From positions 24,619 through 88,618 of the forward strand of contig JAKSXM010000154.1 in assembly GCA_022575985.1 (NCBI GenBank): DNA of 64,000 nt, given 5' to 3'. Positions 44,999 through 56,115 of this stretch are shown in pieces; position 1 is the stretch's first letter; every line of letters starts with the position of its first letter. This DNA comes from Anagrus nilaparvatae (Eukaryota > Arthropoda > Insecta > Hymenoptera > Mymaridae). The notes beneath the pieces are model-generated. The model was not told the DNA's origin. It was given only the letters and a program-made list of their open reading frames with translations, and ran no database searches. The translations under genes were made by a program, and so were the position numbers.

Positions 44999-47900
44999 TT
45001 ATTCCGTAAAATTTGAAATAATGCAATTTCCAATATCTGATGTTGATTCAGACATCAGCAATGAAGTTCTCAAAGCACAAAAATAGGTTATAACTGTTTT
45101 TAGTACCTAAAAGTATAAACTACATTTAATATAATAAATATAAAATTTTAAAAATTAATAAATTATTATGTAGTTACCTTGGAAAAAGTTTGAAAATCTA
45201 TATCAATCACATAAAAATTAATTACCAAAGGTTTTGCACATCTCATCAAGATAATACTTATCATTTTTTGAGTTTTAATAGAAGTCGTGTACCAGTCAGA
45301 ATCTAATCTAAAAATTCAAATAAAAGGAAATATGATTTATTATCAATTTTCACTTATCATAAGTTTTGAGTCGAGTTATATTAAGCAGTTTACACAATTT
45401 TTCAATGGTTAGATGAATAATATATAATAATGAATCGATTTCTTTTTTTTTTTTTAATATAGAACATGTTTATAGGTAGAGGGAGAACTTTAAGCATGTC
45501 ATTTATGGGGTCATTATAAAGGACTTGAAATTATAAAGGTTTCAAGATTCAAAATATAAAATAAAACATGTTCCATGTTCGTTGGTTGTGAGTTCTCAAA
45601 CCGATTGTAAGTATTTTTTTCTAAAGATGCAATTAATATGTTACTTATTACTTATTACTTATTCTTATATACATAGAAAAACTTGTATGAAATAAATTTC
45701 ATTATTAGTTTTATTACATTTTTTCTTAACTTTCAAAGTTTCAACTTTTTCCTCATATGAATGATTGACTGTTTTCACAATTCCAAATAAAATTTTTCAT
45801 CATTAAATAATTCAAAATTATAAGATATTTCAATTTTAAGGGGGCCTTAAAAAATCCATTAATTTTAGCTAAAATACACCCCTATTAAAGAAAATTAAAA
45901 AAGAATTTCATTTAGCTCAAACAGAACTTATGTTTCCGATAAAATAAAAAAGAAATAAGTATCTGAAAAGGCGATAAATTTTGAGGTTATATTTGGGTTC
46001 TAAATGGAGTTAATTTTAATTTCATGAAATATCGAATGATTTGGTTAAAAAATACAAATATGTGTTGCTAATAAAACATAATATTTTCTCACAAAAATTA
46101 CTCTTTAATCTAGCATATGGTGACAGGGCCCCCTTAAATAAATTTTTTTTTTGGACGTGCTAGGTATATAAAATTTGTGTACGATACTTACATTGTTAAG
46201 TATAAATTTTCATTAGCATTTAAAATACGTTGAGAGTGAGCAAAGAAACAAAACATATGCAAAATAGAACCAATAAAAATAGCTGTAAATTTAATAAATT
46301 GGTTTATATCTCCATCTCTTCCAAATATCTGTGAAAAAAATTATATTAAGTAACATATTAAATAATGAATTATATAATTAAAGTACATACAGCGATACCA
46401 CAAATAGTTAGCATTGAACTAATTAGGATAAAGAGAAATCCACAGGCTGATTTTAAATATTTGTTCAATTGATTGTGAAATCTGAAATGAATAAATGAAC
46501 ATTAAAAGGCGCCTACAAAAGAAAATTCTAAGATTTGAAATAAATTATAATTAAAAACGACCTTTTCCAGGCAAGTATAAATTTTATTTATTTATAATTC
46601 CAATATTTCGAGTATTAAAAAATCCTCAGGGAAACTTATTTTAAATAATATATATTATAACGTCATTGAAATATATTAAAAATATTATAAAATTAATATA
46701 TTTTAATATATTTTATATATTAAAATATATTAATTTCGCAAGTGCACTGAAATAAAAAATTGGTTGTAGCGATAGTTAATCAAGTTAAAAAAAAAAATTG
46801 TATACTTTTTAAATATTTTAAAATAATAAAAAAATCTATAAAAAGTAAGTTTTTGTACCATGAAATTCGAGTTTACCGATGAATCTTATTTTCTATTCAA
46901 GCTAGTAGTTTATTTTGTGCAAGATTTATTACACCCCTAGAAAAATATCATTTATGTTTTTACGTCTGATTAATTAGCACTATTGGGTTGCTATGTTTAA
47001 ATTTTGCTTGAATTTTCAAGTTTTGCTTAAAAATTTAAGCAATTAAAAAGAATTTTCCATCTCAGCAACCAACAGTGAGAAATTTAAGAGAAAAATTTTA
47101 ACTTTGATTAATCAAAATTTTAAGTTTAAATATTGGCCTCGAATTACTTATATGCTAAAGGAATCGGAGAATTTACTTTCCTTCCTGTAGTGAATTCGAG
47201 GAAAATATTTTACACAGTCTATATTTAAATAAGATTATAGCTGATCAATTTGAAGACGCCGTAATTTAAATTAACATTTAATTCTAACTAAAAATAAATT
47301 TCTATATTTTTCAATATGCATATAAATTATTGTTAAAAAAATTTTTAAAAAGAGATATATACTATGAATATAACTATTACTATAATGACCATGTGTACCC
47401 CTGAACTATTTATTGGTTTATAAACAACTAATACTTTTTATAAACTTCATTATTTTATTAGACTAATTATATTTTCAATTTTTTAATCCATAAGAGATAA
47501 ATTTTCTAGGGAAAAAAATTATCCAATTGGAAGTTGTCCAGGGCTGCAGTTACTTGGGAGCACATGGCCGTGTAAAAGTATATAAACATAGGTTAATATT
47601 AAAATAAGTAAACTAACTCTAGAACTTTTTGATGTTGTATTATGAATTCAATTAATTTTTCATGTTTTTTATCTTGCGAATAGACATCACAAAAGCATTC
47701 TTTGAAACTATATCTGAAAATAGATATTAATAAATGTACTAATTAAAATAAAATTTCTGCCTTCATTAATTATTAAATATAATTCTACTAAATTTATTTA
47801 CTGTATTACTACTTGGTTTAAGTGTTAATTGTGTTAATACTAGAAAAATTTTTAAAGATATTTTTAAATAACTGATATTAAGCCCACTTTTAAAAACATA

Positions 47901-50900
47901 AAAATTTAGTAGAATGGTATTTATTTTAAGAGAAAATATTAGTTATGTAGAAAAATTATTACTGCAAAATTTTTATCAATCCTTCACAATGTTGTGTTAA
48001 ACCTGGAATCAAACAATCAAAGGCTCCAACGATGAACACTGTAATTACGGTAAAAAATATTGAAATCAGGTAAACTTCATAGAAATATTTTTTTTCGTCG
48101 ATGAATAATTCAATTACAAATAAAGATAATTTAGGCCTCGGAGCATTGAGTGGAATTAAAACATCCAAGATTGGAGATATTAGTGGAGTTAGTAAAAACA
48201 AAACTGTTACAATCCAAGTTACATCTGAAAATGTCGAATAAGAAATTACAAAAATATTGTAACATACTGACAAAATAGACCCAAATTAAGGGTTTGTATT
48301 AAGTAATATCTACTTCAGCAAATATAAAAAGGTTTAATAATAACAAGCAATGACTTGTTAAATATTAATTAAGTGTACATAATTTCGACACTTGAATTGA
48401 GTTCTTATCAGCTCAACAGGCGTTGGCCTACGTAATCCAAGATCTTGGCGTAGACTTCCCCCATACAGAAATAGTAGGAGAATTTAATGATTAGACAAAT
48501 TCTCTTATCACTATATATGTCGTAGGGAAGTAGAGAAATCCGTGATTCGGCCAAATCCCTAGTGATTTGGCCAAATTGTACGTAGTAGACTAATGGAAGT
48601 TTCGATCGCCTACATCCCCAAAATTTTTAGTGAAGTAGACGAAAATTATACCTGTTGTCGTTTACCGATAGCCTTTAGGGAAGTAGAAGAATCGTCTACT
48701 TCACTGATATAAACTCAGTGGAATAGACTAATTTATTTTATTTGTCTACTTCACGGATGGCTCTTAGGGAAGTTAAAAACAAAGAGAATTTGGTGTTTAT
48801 GCCTTACAAATATTATTGCATAATAAAAAATTATTGCAAAAAAGAGAGTTGCAATTTTTAATTAATATAAACATTCCTTTTAAATGTCATTTACATTTTT
48901 TTTTTACTTTTATTTATTATTAAGACATAAAAGTCCTGTATGACATCGAGAATTGCACGGAATTCGCAAATCGATTCTCGGAAAATATCCGTTTATGACA
49001 CCGTTTTTTGTTCCGATTTTATATAAATCATTCTTTTTGTCCAATACGACGCCTCCTATGTTGGAAAAATCTAATTGCCCACGGTCAACTGATGGTACTG
49101 TTACAGTAACTTCATCACCTTCATCTAGAGGAGGAAAAGTCTCAGAGCAAAAATTTATCATATTTTCAACTGCTTTTTTTGTCTCTTACAGCAATCTTCT
49201 CTTGTCTGATTTAGATTATTTTCTTTTATGCAAATTTGGCACAATGACTCCTTAAATTCCTCAGAATCAGAACCAAATCGGAACAAAAAACGGTGTCATA
49301 AACAGATATTTTCCGAGAACCGATTTGCATAAATGTAAATCAAAGTTAATTCAAGTTTTCGAAGTGCCTAAAGATGTTTTAATTCCTTTACGTGAAGCTA
49401 CTACTCAACAATTTATGACTGGTGGACAAGGCTTTCGCAAATGCAACTGTAAATCACCCAAAAAATTATGCGGCACTAAAAGTTGCAAATGTTTTAAGTC
49501 AAGAATTCCGTGCAATTCTCGATGTCATACAGGACTTTCATGACTTAATAATAAATAAAAGTAAAAAAAAAATGTAAATGACATTTAAAAGGAATGTTTA
49601 TATTAATTAAAAATTGTAACTCTCTTTTTTGCAATAATTTTTTATTATGCAATAAAATTTATAAGGCATAAACACCAAATTCTCTTTGTTTTTAACTTCC
49701 CTAAGAGCCATCCGAGAAGTAGACAAATAAAATAAATTAGTCTATTCCACTGAGTTTATATCAGTGAAGTAGACGATTCTTCTACTTCCCTAAAGGCTAT
49801 CGGTGTAGTAGACAACAGGTATAATTTTCGTCTACTTCACTAAAAATTTTAGGGAAGTAGGCGATCGTAACTTCCATTAGTCTACTACGTACAATTTCGC
49901 CAAATCACTAGGGATTTGGCCGAATCACGGATTTTTCTACTTCCCTACGACATATATAGCAAAAGTGCAAAATCTGATGGATTGGACTCTTTATCGTGGG
50001 TTCTTTACCCCGGGCTCTCTTAAGAGCGGTCTCTTCTTGGAACTTCCATCATCTGAACTACCTCGTGTTAGGAATGTCCATAGAACAACAACGTTGCACT
50101 GGATATTAATAAACTAAGTATTATAAGGGTAATAATATTGCATTCAAATTATATGTTATAACTATTAACATTCAAATAGATTTCTTACTGTTAATTTATC
50201 AATAAAGTTCTGTAAGTAACTTTTCTAATTTTATTTAATTGGACAAATCCTTTCCCACCGTTTAGTGTCTAAGACATCTTCTAAGACTTTAACAAAAATC
50301 CTGCCTAAATGTGAAGGACATAGTCCAGACGGATTCAATCTTAGACACTACAAGGACTCTATACACGTCTTACTAGATTATGTAACCTATCTATTTAATT
50401 TATCTATCAAAACACTTAAATTTCCTACTTGTTGGAATAAATTATTTATTATTGCATTAAGTAAAATACCACGTCCACTGTCCCCATCCGATACTCGCTC
50501 AGCAGCAAATATGTCAATCTTGCAAAAGTCTTAGAGAGATTGATTGTTGATCAGGTTACTGATTATCTTGAAACCAATAATTTAATAAATATTCATCAAT
50601 CTGGATATAGGAAAAACTTTAGTACTCAGACAGTCTTATTAAACCTCACTGATACCATTCGTCATGGAGTTGAGTTGAGTTACTGTTATTGTATGATTTC
50701 TCTAAGGCTTTTGATACAATAGATCATAGCATATTGCTGGAGAGGTTATATGATCTAGGTTTCTTTCAAACTACAATTCAGTGGTTCCATGATTATTTTC
50801 TTTTTCGTCAGCAAGCAGTAGTAGATGAAAATGGAGTGAATTGAATGAATTTATTAAGACCAGTTCTGGAGTGCTTCAGGGCTCGGTGCTTGGTCCTATT

Positions 50901-53900
50901 TTGTTCTTAATCTACATGGATCCTATTCAAAATGGAATAAATTATTGTCACCATGAGCTGTTTGTTGACGATTTGCAAATATTCATCCAGTGTAAGGTTT
51001 CTTCTTACAATACTGCCATAAACAATATGCAAAATGATGTCAATTCAATTGTAGACTGGACAGCACAAAATCATCTTAAACTAAATCCCAATAAAATAAA
51101 AGCTATTAATTTTGGAACTGCTTTCCAACTGAGCCATTTAAATAATTTATATGAAACGGGCATTCCTTCAATAACTGTTTCGAATGTAATTATACCGTAT
51201 TCATCATCAGTATTAAATTTATGTGTGATATTAAATTGGTAAACACCTACATTAAATTGGTCATTACATATAATGAAATTATCAAAAAATGTACATTATA
51301 CGTTACATAGGTTACGTCTAAAATCGAGACTACTATCCTATAACCTTCGTACAATATTAGTTTCATCTTTAATTGTCCCATTTTTTGATTACTGCTGTCT
51401 AGTCTATGATGCTTTAGATGTCACACTTATGGATAAAGTTGAAAGAATTTTCAACCTTGCTATAAGATTTATCCTTGGTGTTGGAAGATATGAACGTGCC
51501 TCAATAACCTCATTGAGGAATGAATTAAACTGGTTAACAGCAAATTCACGTAGAAAATACTATAAGCTGGTATTAGCGCATAGCTTAGTATCTACTGGTA
51601 GACCCCCATATCTAGCATCACAATTTAGACCTCCTGATGAAGCAATAAGGCGTTCTCGACGCAATCTTCCTGACACCTCTCTATCAGAATACCTACCATT
51701 AACTTTTGCAATTCCTACTTCATACAGAACTGAGTTCTATAAGAGTTCATTTTTTATATATGCACAATAACTGAGTGGAACAATCTTCCGTTCACATTGA
51801 AAAGATATCATTGTTTAGATACATTTAAAATGCATATAATGAAATACTTATTACATCTACAAAAAACACCAGTCCTTCAATAATATCAAATATAGAACAT
51901 CTTTTTTCTTATTTTTGCTAATACTATGTAATACATCATTTAATAATGTTTTATTAAATTACAAATCAAATTTTATCTTAAAGTTATTAAGTATTATAAT
52001 TTTATTTTATTTTATTTTTTATATTTTTTATACTATTTTTATTCAAATAATTATATATGTACTATGTACAAATATTGCTATTTATATACAAATTTGTAAT
52101 ACATTGCGCATTGACCACGTCTGCGCTAAATTTTTTCAAAATAAATAAATAAATAAAGAGTGTCGCATAGACGCGATGCAAAAAGGAAACAAAATAAACC
52201 TTTTACAAAAATTATATAAATAAGTAGACGTAACAAGTTTGAGGGCTCGTCCGGGATGAATAGGTTCAATTGAAAAATTTAGAAAGTTTAAATTGTCAAA
52301 ATTTTTTAAAATTAAAATCTCATTGAATGTTAAATAGTTATTTAGAAAAAAATATTTTTTCCTATTAAATTCAATTTTAGAATTTAAAATAATAATTTTT
52401 TTTTATTACGAATAAAAATTTAAGCAAGAAAACATTCAGAGACCTTGATGAAATTTTTAAAAATAATTTAACGTTTAGTGTCGCATAGACGCAAGGCAAA
52501 AAAGAAACAAAAATCTTATACAAAATTATATAAATAAATAGACGTACAATATAAGAAATATTAATATTTGGACTTTAACTTACTCAAATATACAAGAGAC
52601 GCTATTTTTCCTAATTTAGCCGATTTAAATAAAATTCTGCGTTTATCTAAATTGTCTTGATACTGTATCCAGTGTTCATTGATATCGTCGAAGATAGATT
52701 TTAACTATTAAAAAATGAATCTTAATTATTATTTAGTTCTCAAGGAAAATTTTATGAAAATAAACTCTGTTGAACTGTGGCTCTCTATCACATCTGCTGT
52801 ATACTATGTGTAAAAGAAAGGGTCGCGGACTCTTCACTGCTTAGTTTATTTATATGAGTAAAAAAGACGCGTATATTTAGATTTGTTTTAGAACAGAATA
52901 AACTGTGTTTATATTACTATTTTGAGATACGCTGGACATTTTTAATAAATTATTTTAATGTAAAAACAACGATATATTCCAGCTAATAATTATTATTTAT
53001 TATTTAATGACGTTTCTTGCCAGTTAGGCACCTTTTCAAATCTACAAAAATTTATACAAAATAAATATTTTATATATAAATTACAAAATATCGGTTATTA
53101 AATTACAAGCTATTGGTTTTGGTCATATCTCTGTGGTCGCTCAATGTGTGTCTATTCAAAATCATCAACCTCAGCCCCGCGTGAAATAAATATAGGCGTA
53201 CCACAGGGTTTGGTCTTGGGTCTTGGGTCTTGGGCCCTAGCCCCTCTTATTTTGCATCTATATGAATTACCTGAAACTGTACTTGAATGATAATCACACA
53301 ATCAGAATTCTCTATGCTGATGACCTACAAATATACATTCAGGTACCTGCGGATCAAATTCAACATGGCCTGCAGCTACTATCAGCCTCAGCTAATAAAG
53401 TATCAGAATGGGCCGAAACTAACTTACTATCCCTCAATATAAAAAAAAAACTTTAGCTATTTTTTTGCAAAATATCGTTTATTTGCGATTTTATGAATTT
53501 TAAAAACACCGTAAGTGAGACTAAATTTGAGAATACAACAGTAAACAGGGTAAGTATATAAAACAAAATAAGAAACATCGTATCTTCTATAGGTTTTTAA
53601 TGCTTAATAGCAGTTAATAGATACGGTGTTTCTTTCTTTATTGTCAGATATAGTAAAAAAATCTTCTTTTCTTCATATCTCGAAATAATAGTTCATTGAG
53701 ATAACGGTATTTTTAATTTGGACGGCAGCATAGTATCCACTGATTCTGGTCTTTTATCTTACCAAGTTAAGTATACTAATCTTTGGAATTCCATCCCGCC
53801 CTGTATACGTTACCTTCCATCATTCTCCCAATTTAAAAAGAGTATTAAAGTATATTTTTCAAATTTAGACTGACAATAATTACTTTAAGGTGAAGCTGTA

Positions 53901-55983
53901 CTTGTTGCTTTTACTATTATATTATATTTACTTTAATTGCTGTAATAGTATTATTATCACTAAACTTATATATATATTTATTCATCTAATTATACACACA
54001 TATATTTACTATAAATGAACCATATTTACTATATTTACTATATTATATTTACAAAAAATTTTAATTATATATACTAGAATATATTTACTGATGTTGACTA
54101 ATTTTGATTTATTAAAAAAATTTATTTTATTTTACTTTATTTATATTTGTATTTAGATTAATTAATTGACTTTGTAAAACAAGAGTGTACTATTTTGTAT
54201 TTATAACAAATAAATAAATCATCATAATCATAATCATAATCATACATTAAAGTTAATTTAATTTTTACTCAAAATTAAAAGAAATAGTAAGGTGTATATA
54301 TATATAAGGTATATTAAAGACCAACATATAAAAACTTCATAAATATTATTGATATCAATCACATGATGCGTTTGAAATTTTAGTGTAGACGTGAACGTAA
54401 GTCTTATATTTAAAGAAAACTTTTAACCGGTTTGTGTAAACACAACTTAACTACATTGAACATTGTTGCGGCCAATAGCTTAAAATCATATTTTTCTTTA
54501 TATTTTTCAAATATTCGCGCATTTACTCTAACTTCTTTGATATTGTAATTATTTGATTTATCGGCCCCCCGTTTTAGGGCCCCTTCTCTCACGTTAAACT
54601 TTCACCGGTTCTATAAAACCGATTCATGCGCATCAATCGCTCTCATTCTGTGGTCGGCGGTCGCGCTCGTAAGTCAATTCGAATCATACACCGCCCAGCG
54701 TGTTAAACTCAGTAAAATTAAAATCAACTATATTCTTAAATGCCAGTTTTTTAGTAATCTTAATTTATACAGTCCGCTAACTATTTATTTATTATTGTAA
54801 AATTTATTGAAGTGATTTAAAATAATTAACATTATTTAATTTAAACAAGTGAATTCATTTGTTTTACCTCAAAACCAATTTTCCTACAATTTCCCCAAAT
54901 ATTTCCTTCAAAATATTACAAACATGTTTACTACAGTTAAGTGCTGGGTATAATGCATAAATGTTACGCAACATTACAATGTAATTTTCTATTTTCATAA
55001 TTTGTAATTATCACTTTTATTAGATGCTAAGATTCTAAATCCGTATTATTCTGATTCCCTAAATCCGTATTATTTTAAGTCCTTAACTCGAAAATTTTCT
55101 AAGTCTCTAAATTCAGATTATTTTAAGTCCCTAAACTTTAATTATTCTAATTCCCTAAACCTATATTAATCTGAGCACCAAAATTGAAACTACTTTAAAT
55201 CCCATTTGAAACCCCCCCCCCCCCGCCTATTAACATGTTCCATGTTAATTCTAATCGACAAATACAAGCCATCTCACGTTTTAACGTACAACCCCTACAA
55301 AATGTGCTATCATCCCCTAAATGTGGTATAAATTTTGTATAAATTGATACTATGCACACAAAAAGTATTTCATGGCATTAAAAAAGCAATATGGGGCTAT
55401 AAGAAACCAAAAAAAATAAATGTATACCAATTTTTTATCTTCGAGCCCTTGAATGGGGTAAGGGGTGGATTTGTAGCATAAATAAGAATTCTTTAAAATT
55501 AAATAAGCCCGGTATATCGCAATTTTAAACTTCATATAAATATAAAATATTTAAATGATATTGCCGTTACTAATTTTATTCGAATTTTAGACTATTCAAA
55601 AATAGAAATTAATTCAGTAAATCAGTAAAAAATGTGTATTACCTTTTTTTTATATAGTAAAGTAAACCAATACATAGTTGTAACAATCAGAGTATAAAGA
55701 AAGATTGTTAATCCTTCCATCAAAATTAATGGCTCATTCCTAACTTTATAAATCTTAATTGCCTGTAAATTTAATTTCAAATAATAACGCAATTATATAA
55801 TGAAACGTGTTTCAAAAAATAAAAATGCCTCACCTGTAAAATCAGGAATAAGATATTTATAATTGGCCATAAGATTTTTAAATATTTGGCTACTTTTATA
55901 TTTTCACCAGGCCATAATCCAAATATGCGAAATTGACATTTGCATAATTTGTAAAAATCCAAAAAATAATGATTTTGTAACAT
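44999..55983 (-). CDS. Odorant receptor B (7tm_6), complete, 9 exons, 404 aa
   Basis: This is a putative odorant-gated ion-channel subunit for sensory-neuron dendrites, expected to pair with Orco. Exons: 55834-55983 (starts ATG), 55643-55762, 52584-52704, 47963-48224, 47618-47713, 46391-46481, 46192-46328, 45178-45307 and 44999-45106 (stop TAA 44999-45001). All introns are GT-AG and all phases fit. The joined length is 1215 nt, i.e. 404 codons plus stop, normal for the family. Landmarks: FRIFGLWPGENIKVAKYLKI in exon 1, a hydrophobic exon 2, FVISYSTFSD upstream of the exon-4 acceptor (not coding), FFTVITVFIVGAFDCLIP in exon 4, SQRILNANENLYL in exon 7, LDSDWYTTSIKTQKM in exon 8 and VLKTVITYF then SLLMSES in exon 9. 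Introns 2 and 3 are swollen by transposons. No lesion was seen, so it may be functional. The ligand is unknown. Confidence 0.9.
45840..46133. mobile_element. piggyBac-like MITE, TTAA target
   Basis: The termini are GGGGGCC...GGGCCCCC, flanked on both sides by TTAA (45836-45839 and 46134-46137). The matching intron of receptor A has a single TTAA (11746-11749) in the same context (TTTCAATTTTAAATAAA), so this is a clean filled/empty pair. The element is 294 bp and non-coding. TTAA duplication is the signature of piggyBac-type transposition. Confidence 0.85.
46512..46789. mobile_element. Insertion with Penelope-like terminal motif in receptor B intron
   Basis: This segment is absent from the equivalent intron of receptor A. 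It includes ACGACCTTTTCCAG, then CCAATATTTCGAGTATT and ATCCTCAGGG (46600-46631), closely matching the terminus at 41508-41544 in layout. The exact ends are unclear and there is no coding capacity. Confidence 0.5.
48910..49176 (-). pseudogene. Integrase C-terminal fragment, left arm
   Basis: On the minus strand the open frame includes PPLDEGDEVTVTVPSVDRG and IGGVVLDKKNDLYKIGTKNG, the domain that follows the integrase core in KRBA2-like transposon proteins (GDxVxVxxPxVDRG...YKIGTKxG). It then jumps directly to RIPCNSRCHTG, skipping the stretch kept in the right arm, so an internal deletion has joined the two parts. The frame opens about five codons upstream of the first Met. Confidence 0.65.
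49259..49543 (+). pseudogene. Integrase C-terminal fragment with CXC-type Cys cluster, right arm
   Basis: The frame reads IGTKNGVINRYFPRTDLHKC, then VPKDVLIPLREATTQQFMTG and GGQGFRKCNCK. It ends with CGTKSCKCFKSRIPCNSRCH, a cysteine cluster like the CXC tail of KRBA2/Ginger-type proteins. It ends in TGA at 49541-49543. There is no upstream catalytic domain; a stop lies just before the fragment. It is a remnant, not an independent gene. Confidence 0.65.
50232..52160 (+). mobile_element. Non-LTR retrotransposon fragment (RT and C-terminus), decayed
   Basis: Pieces in shifting frames on the plus strand: 50265-50534 (DGFNLRHYKDSIHVLLDYVT, then ALSKIPRPLSPSDTR); 50540-50722 (NLINIHQSGYRKNFSTQTVL); about 50700-50760 (FDTIDHSILLERLYDLGF in another frame); 50841-51242 (SSGVLQGSVLGPILFLIYMD, then LFVDDLQIFIQ); and 51273-51770 (FFDYCCLVYDALDVTLMDKV). 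The catalytic box reads FVDD where YADD or FADD is usual. At least three frameshifts break it. It ends in AAATAAATAAATAAA (52139-52157), the usual 3' tail. The 5' end is truncated. Confidence 0.85.
52161..52548 (+). mobile_element. Candidate TRIM (miniature LTR retrotransposon)
   Basis: Two direct repeats of 75 bp (52161-52235, TGTCGCATAGACGCGATGCA to GACGTAACA) and 70 bp (52479-52548, TGTCGCATAGACGCAAGGCA to GACGTACA) both start TG and end CA. Four bases after the first comes TGAGGGCTCGTCCGGGAT, which matches a tRNA-Pro primer site at 17 of 18 bases. The interior is about 240 bp and non-coding. The layout is LTR, primer site, spacer, LTR. A clear polypurine tract and target duplication were not found, and these LTRs are very short. 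Confidence 0.5.
52240..52257 (+). promoter_or_regulatory. tRNA-Pro-like primer-binding site
   Basis: TGAGGGCTCGTCCGGGAT is complementary to the conserved 3' end of eukaryotic tRNA-Pro except at one base near its CCA end. The position just after a TG...CA repeat fits reverse-transcription priming. Confidence 0.5.
52705..53130. other. Receptor B intron 2, with a third Penelope-like terminus
   Basis: 52740-52870 aligns with receptor A intron 2 (AGAAAGGGTCGC(T/G)GACTCTT). At 53009-53040 is GACGTTTCTTGCCAGTTAGG followed by CACCTTTTCAAA, with a GCC/GGC stem, in the layout seen at 41508 and 46600. Confidence 0.5.
53130..54245 (+). mobile_element. Non-LTR retrotransposon fragment with YADD box
   Basis: The plus strand reads SAPREINIGVPQG (about 53169-53209, RT motif before the palm). 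It then has RILYADDLQIYIQVP and LLSASANKVSEWAETNLLSL in the frame at 53262-53456, with the intact YADD catalytic box. The C-terminal end LWNSIPPCIRYLPSFSQFKK is near 53790-53870. The frames are interrupted. A run of ATC/ATA units (CATAATCATAATCATAATCA, 54215-54243) probably forms the 3' tail. It lies in intron 2 of receptor B in antisense orientation. Confidence 0.8.
54464..54920 (+). mobile_element. Solo LTR of the BEL/Pao family
   Basis: 457 bp, from TGTTGCGGCCAATAGC to AAAATATTACA, clearly the same LTR as 25367-25829 with several substitutions and small deletions. AACAT flanks both sides (54459-54463 and 54921-54925), a 5-bp target duplication. It arose by recombination between LTRs of a full insertion. 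It lies in intron 2 of receptor B. Confidence 0.93.
54926..55642. other. Receptor B intron 2, remaining part
   Basis: Repeated phrases of the type TCCCTAAATCCGTATTATTC occur near 55030-55180 (about 5 loose units). A run of 15 C lies at about 55211-55225, and CATGTTCCATGTTAATTC lies close by. No gene was seen. Confidence 0.5.
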
Positions 55984-56115
55984 GATTCTTGAAAAATTAA
56001 AACATATTTAAAAAATTTTATAAAAAATAACTAAAAAATTTTCTCTTTAACACTAACTTGTAATCACGTTTTACTGATAAATAAATTTGAACTTGTAAAA
56101 CATGCTCAATTTTTT

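Larger units (their letters stand above)
48511..49960. mobile_element. Palindromic element with integrase C-terminal sequence in both arms
   Basis: CTATATATGTCGTAGGGAAG at the left is mirrored by CTTCCCTACGACATATATAG at the right. Arms of about 520 and 680 bp are near-perfect inverted copies around a unique centre of about 250 bp (49028-49276). Each arm carries, reading outward, the end of a gene resembling KRAB-A-domain-2-like/Ginger-type integrases. The left arm has an internal deletion relative to the right. No catalytic domain is present, so it is non-autonomous. Confidence 0.8.
48258..52560. mobile_element. Nested transposon cluster in receptor B intron 3
   Basis: In receptor A exons 3 and 4 are about 64 bp apart. 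In B they are about 4.4 kb apart because of this cluster. It contains a palindromic integrase-tail element (48511-49960), flanking sequence of unknown type (48258-48510 and 49961-50230), a LINE fragment and a candidate TRIM. 48265 begins TGTAACATACTGAC and about 50200 has TCAATAAAGTTCTG, which might be two halves of an LTR split by the palindrome; this is not proven. Confidence 0.75.

Noticed and set aside
52240..52257. Endogenous gammaretrovirus
   Set aside because: Only the primer-site-like 18-mer matches; no gag, pol or env lies nearby and the repeats are about 70 bp, so a miniature element is the simpler reading.
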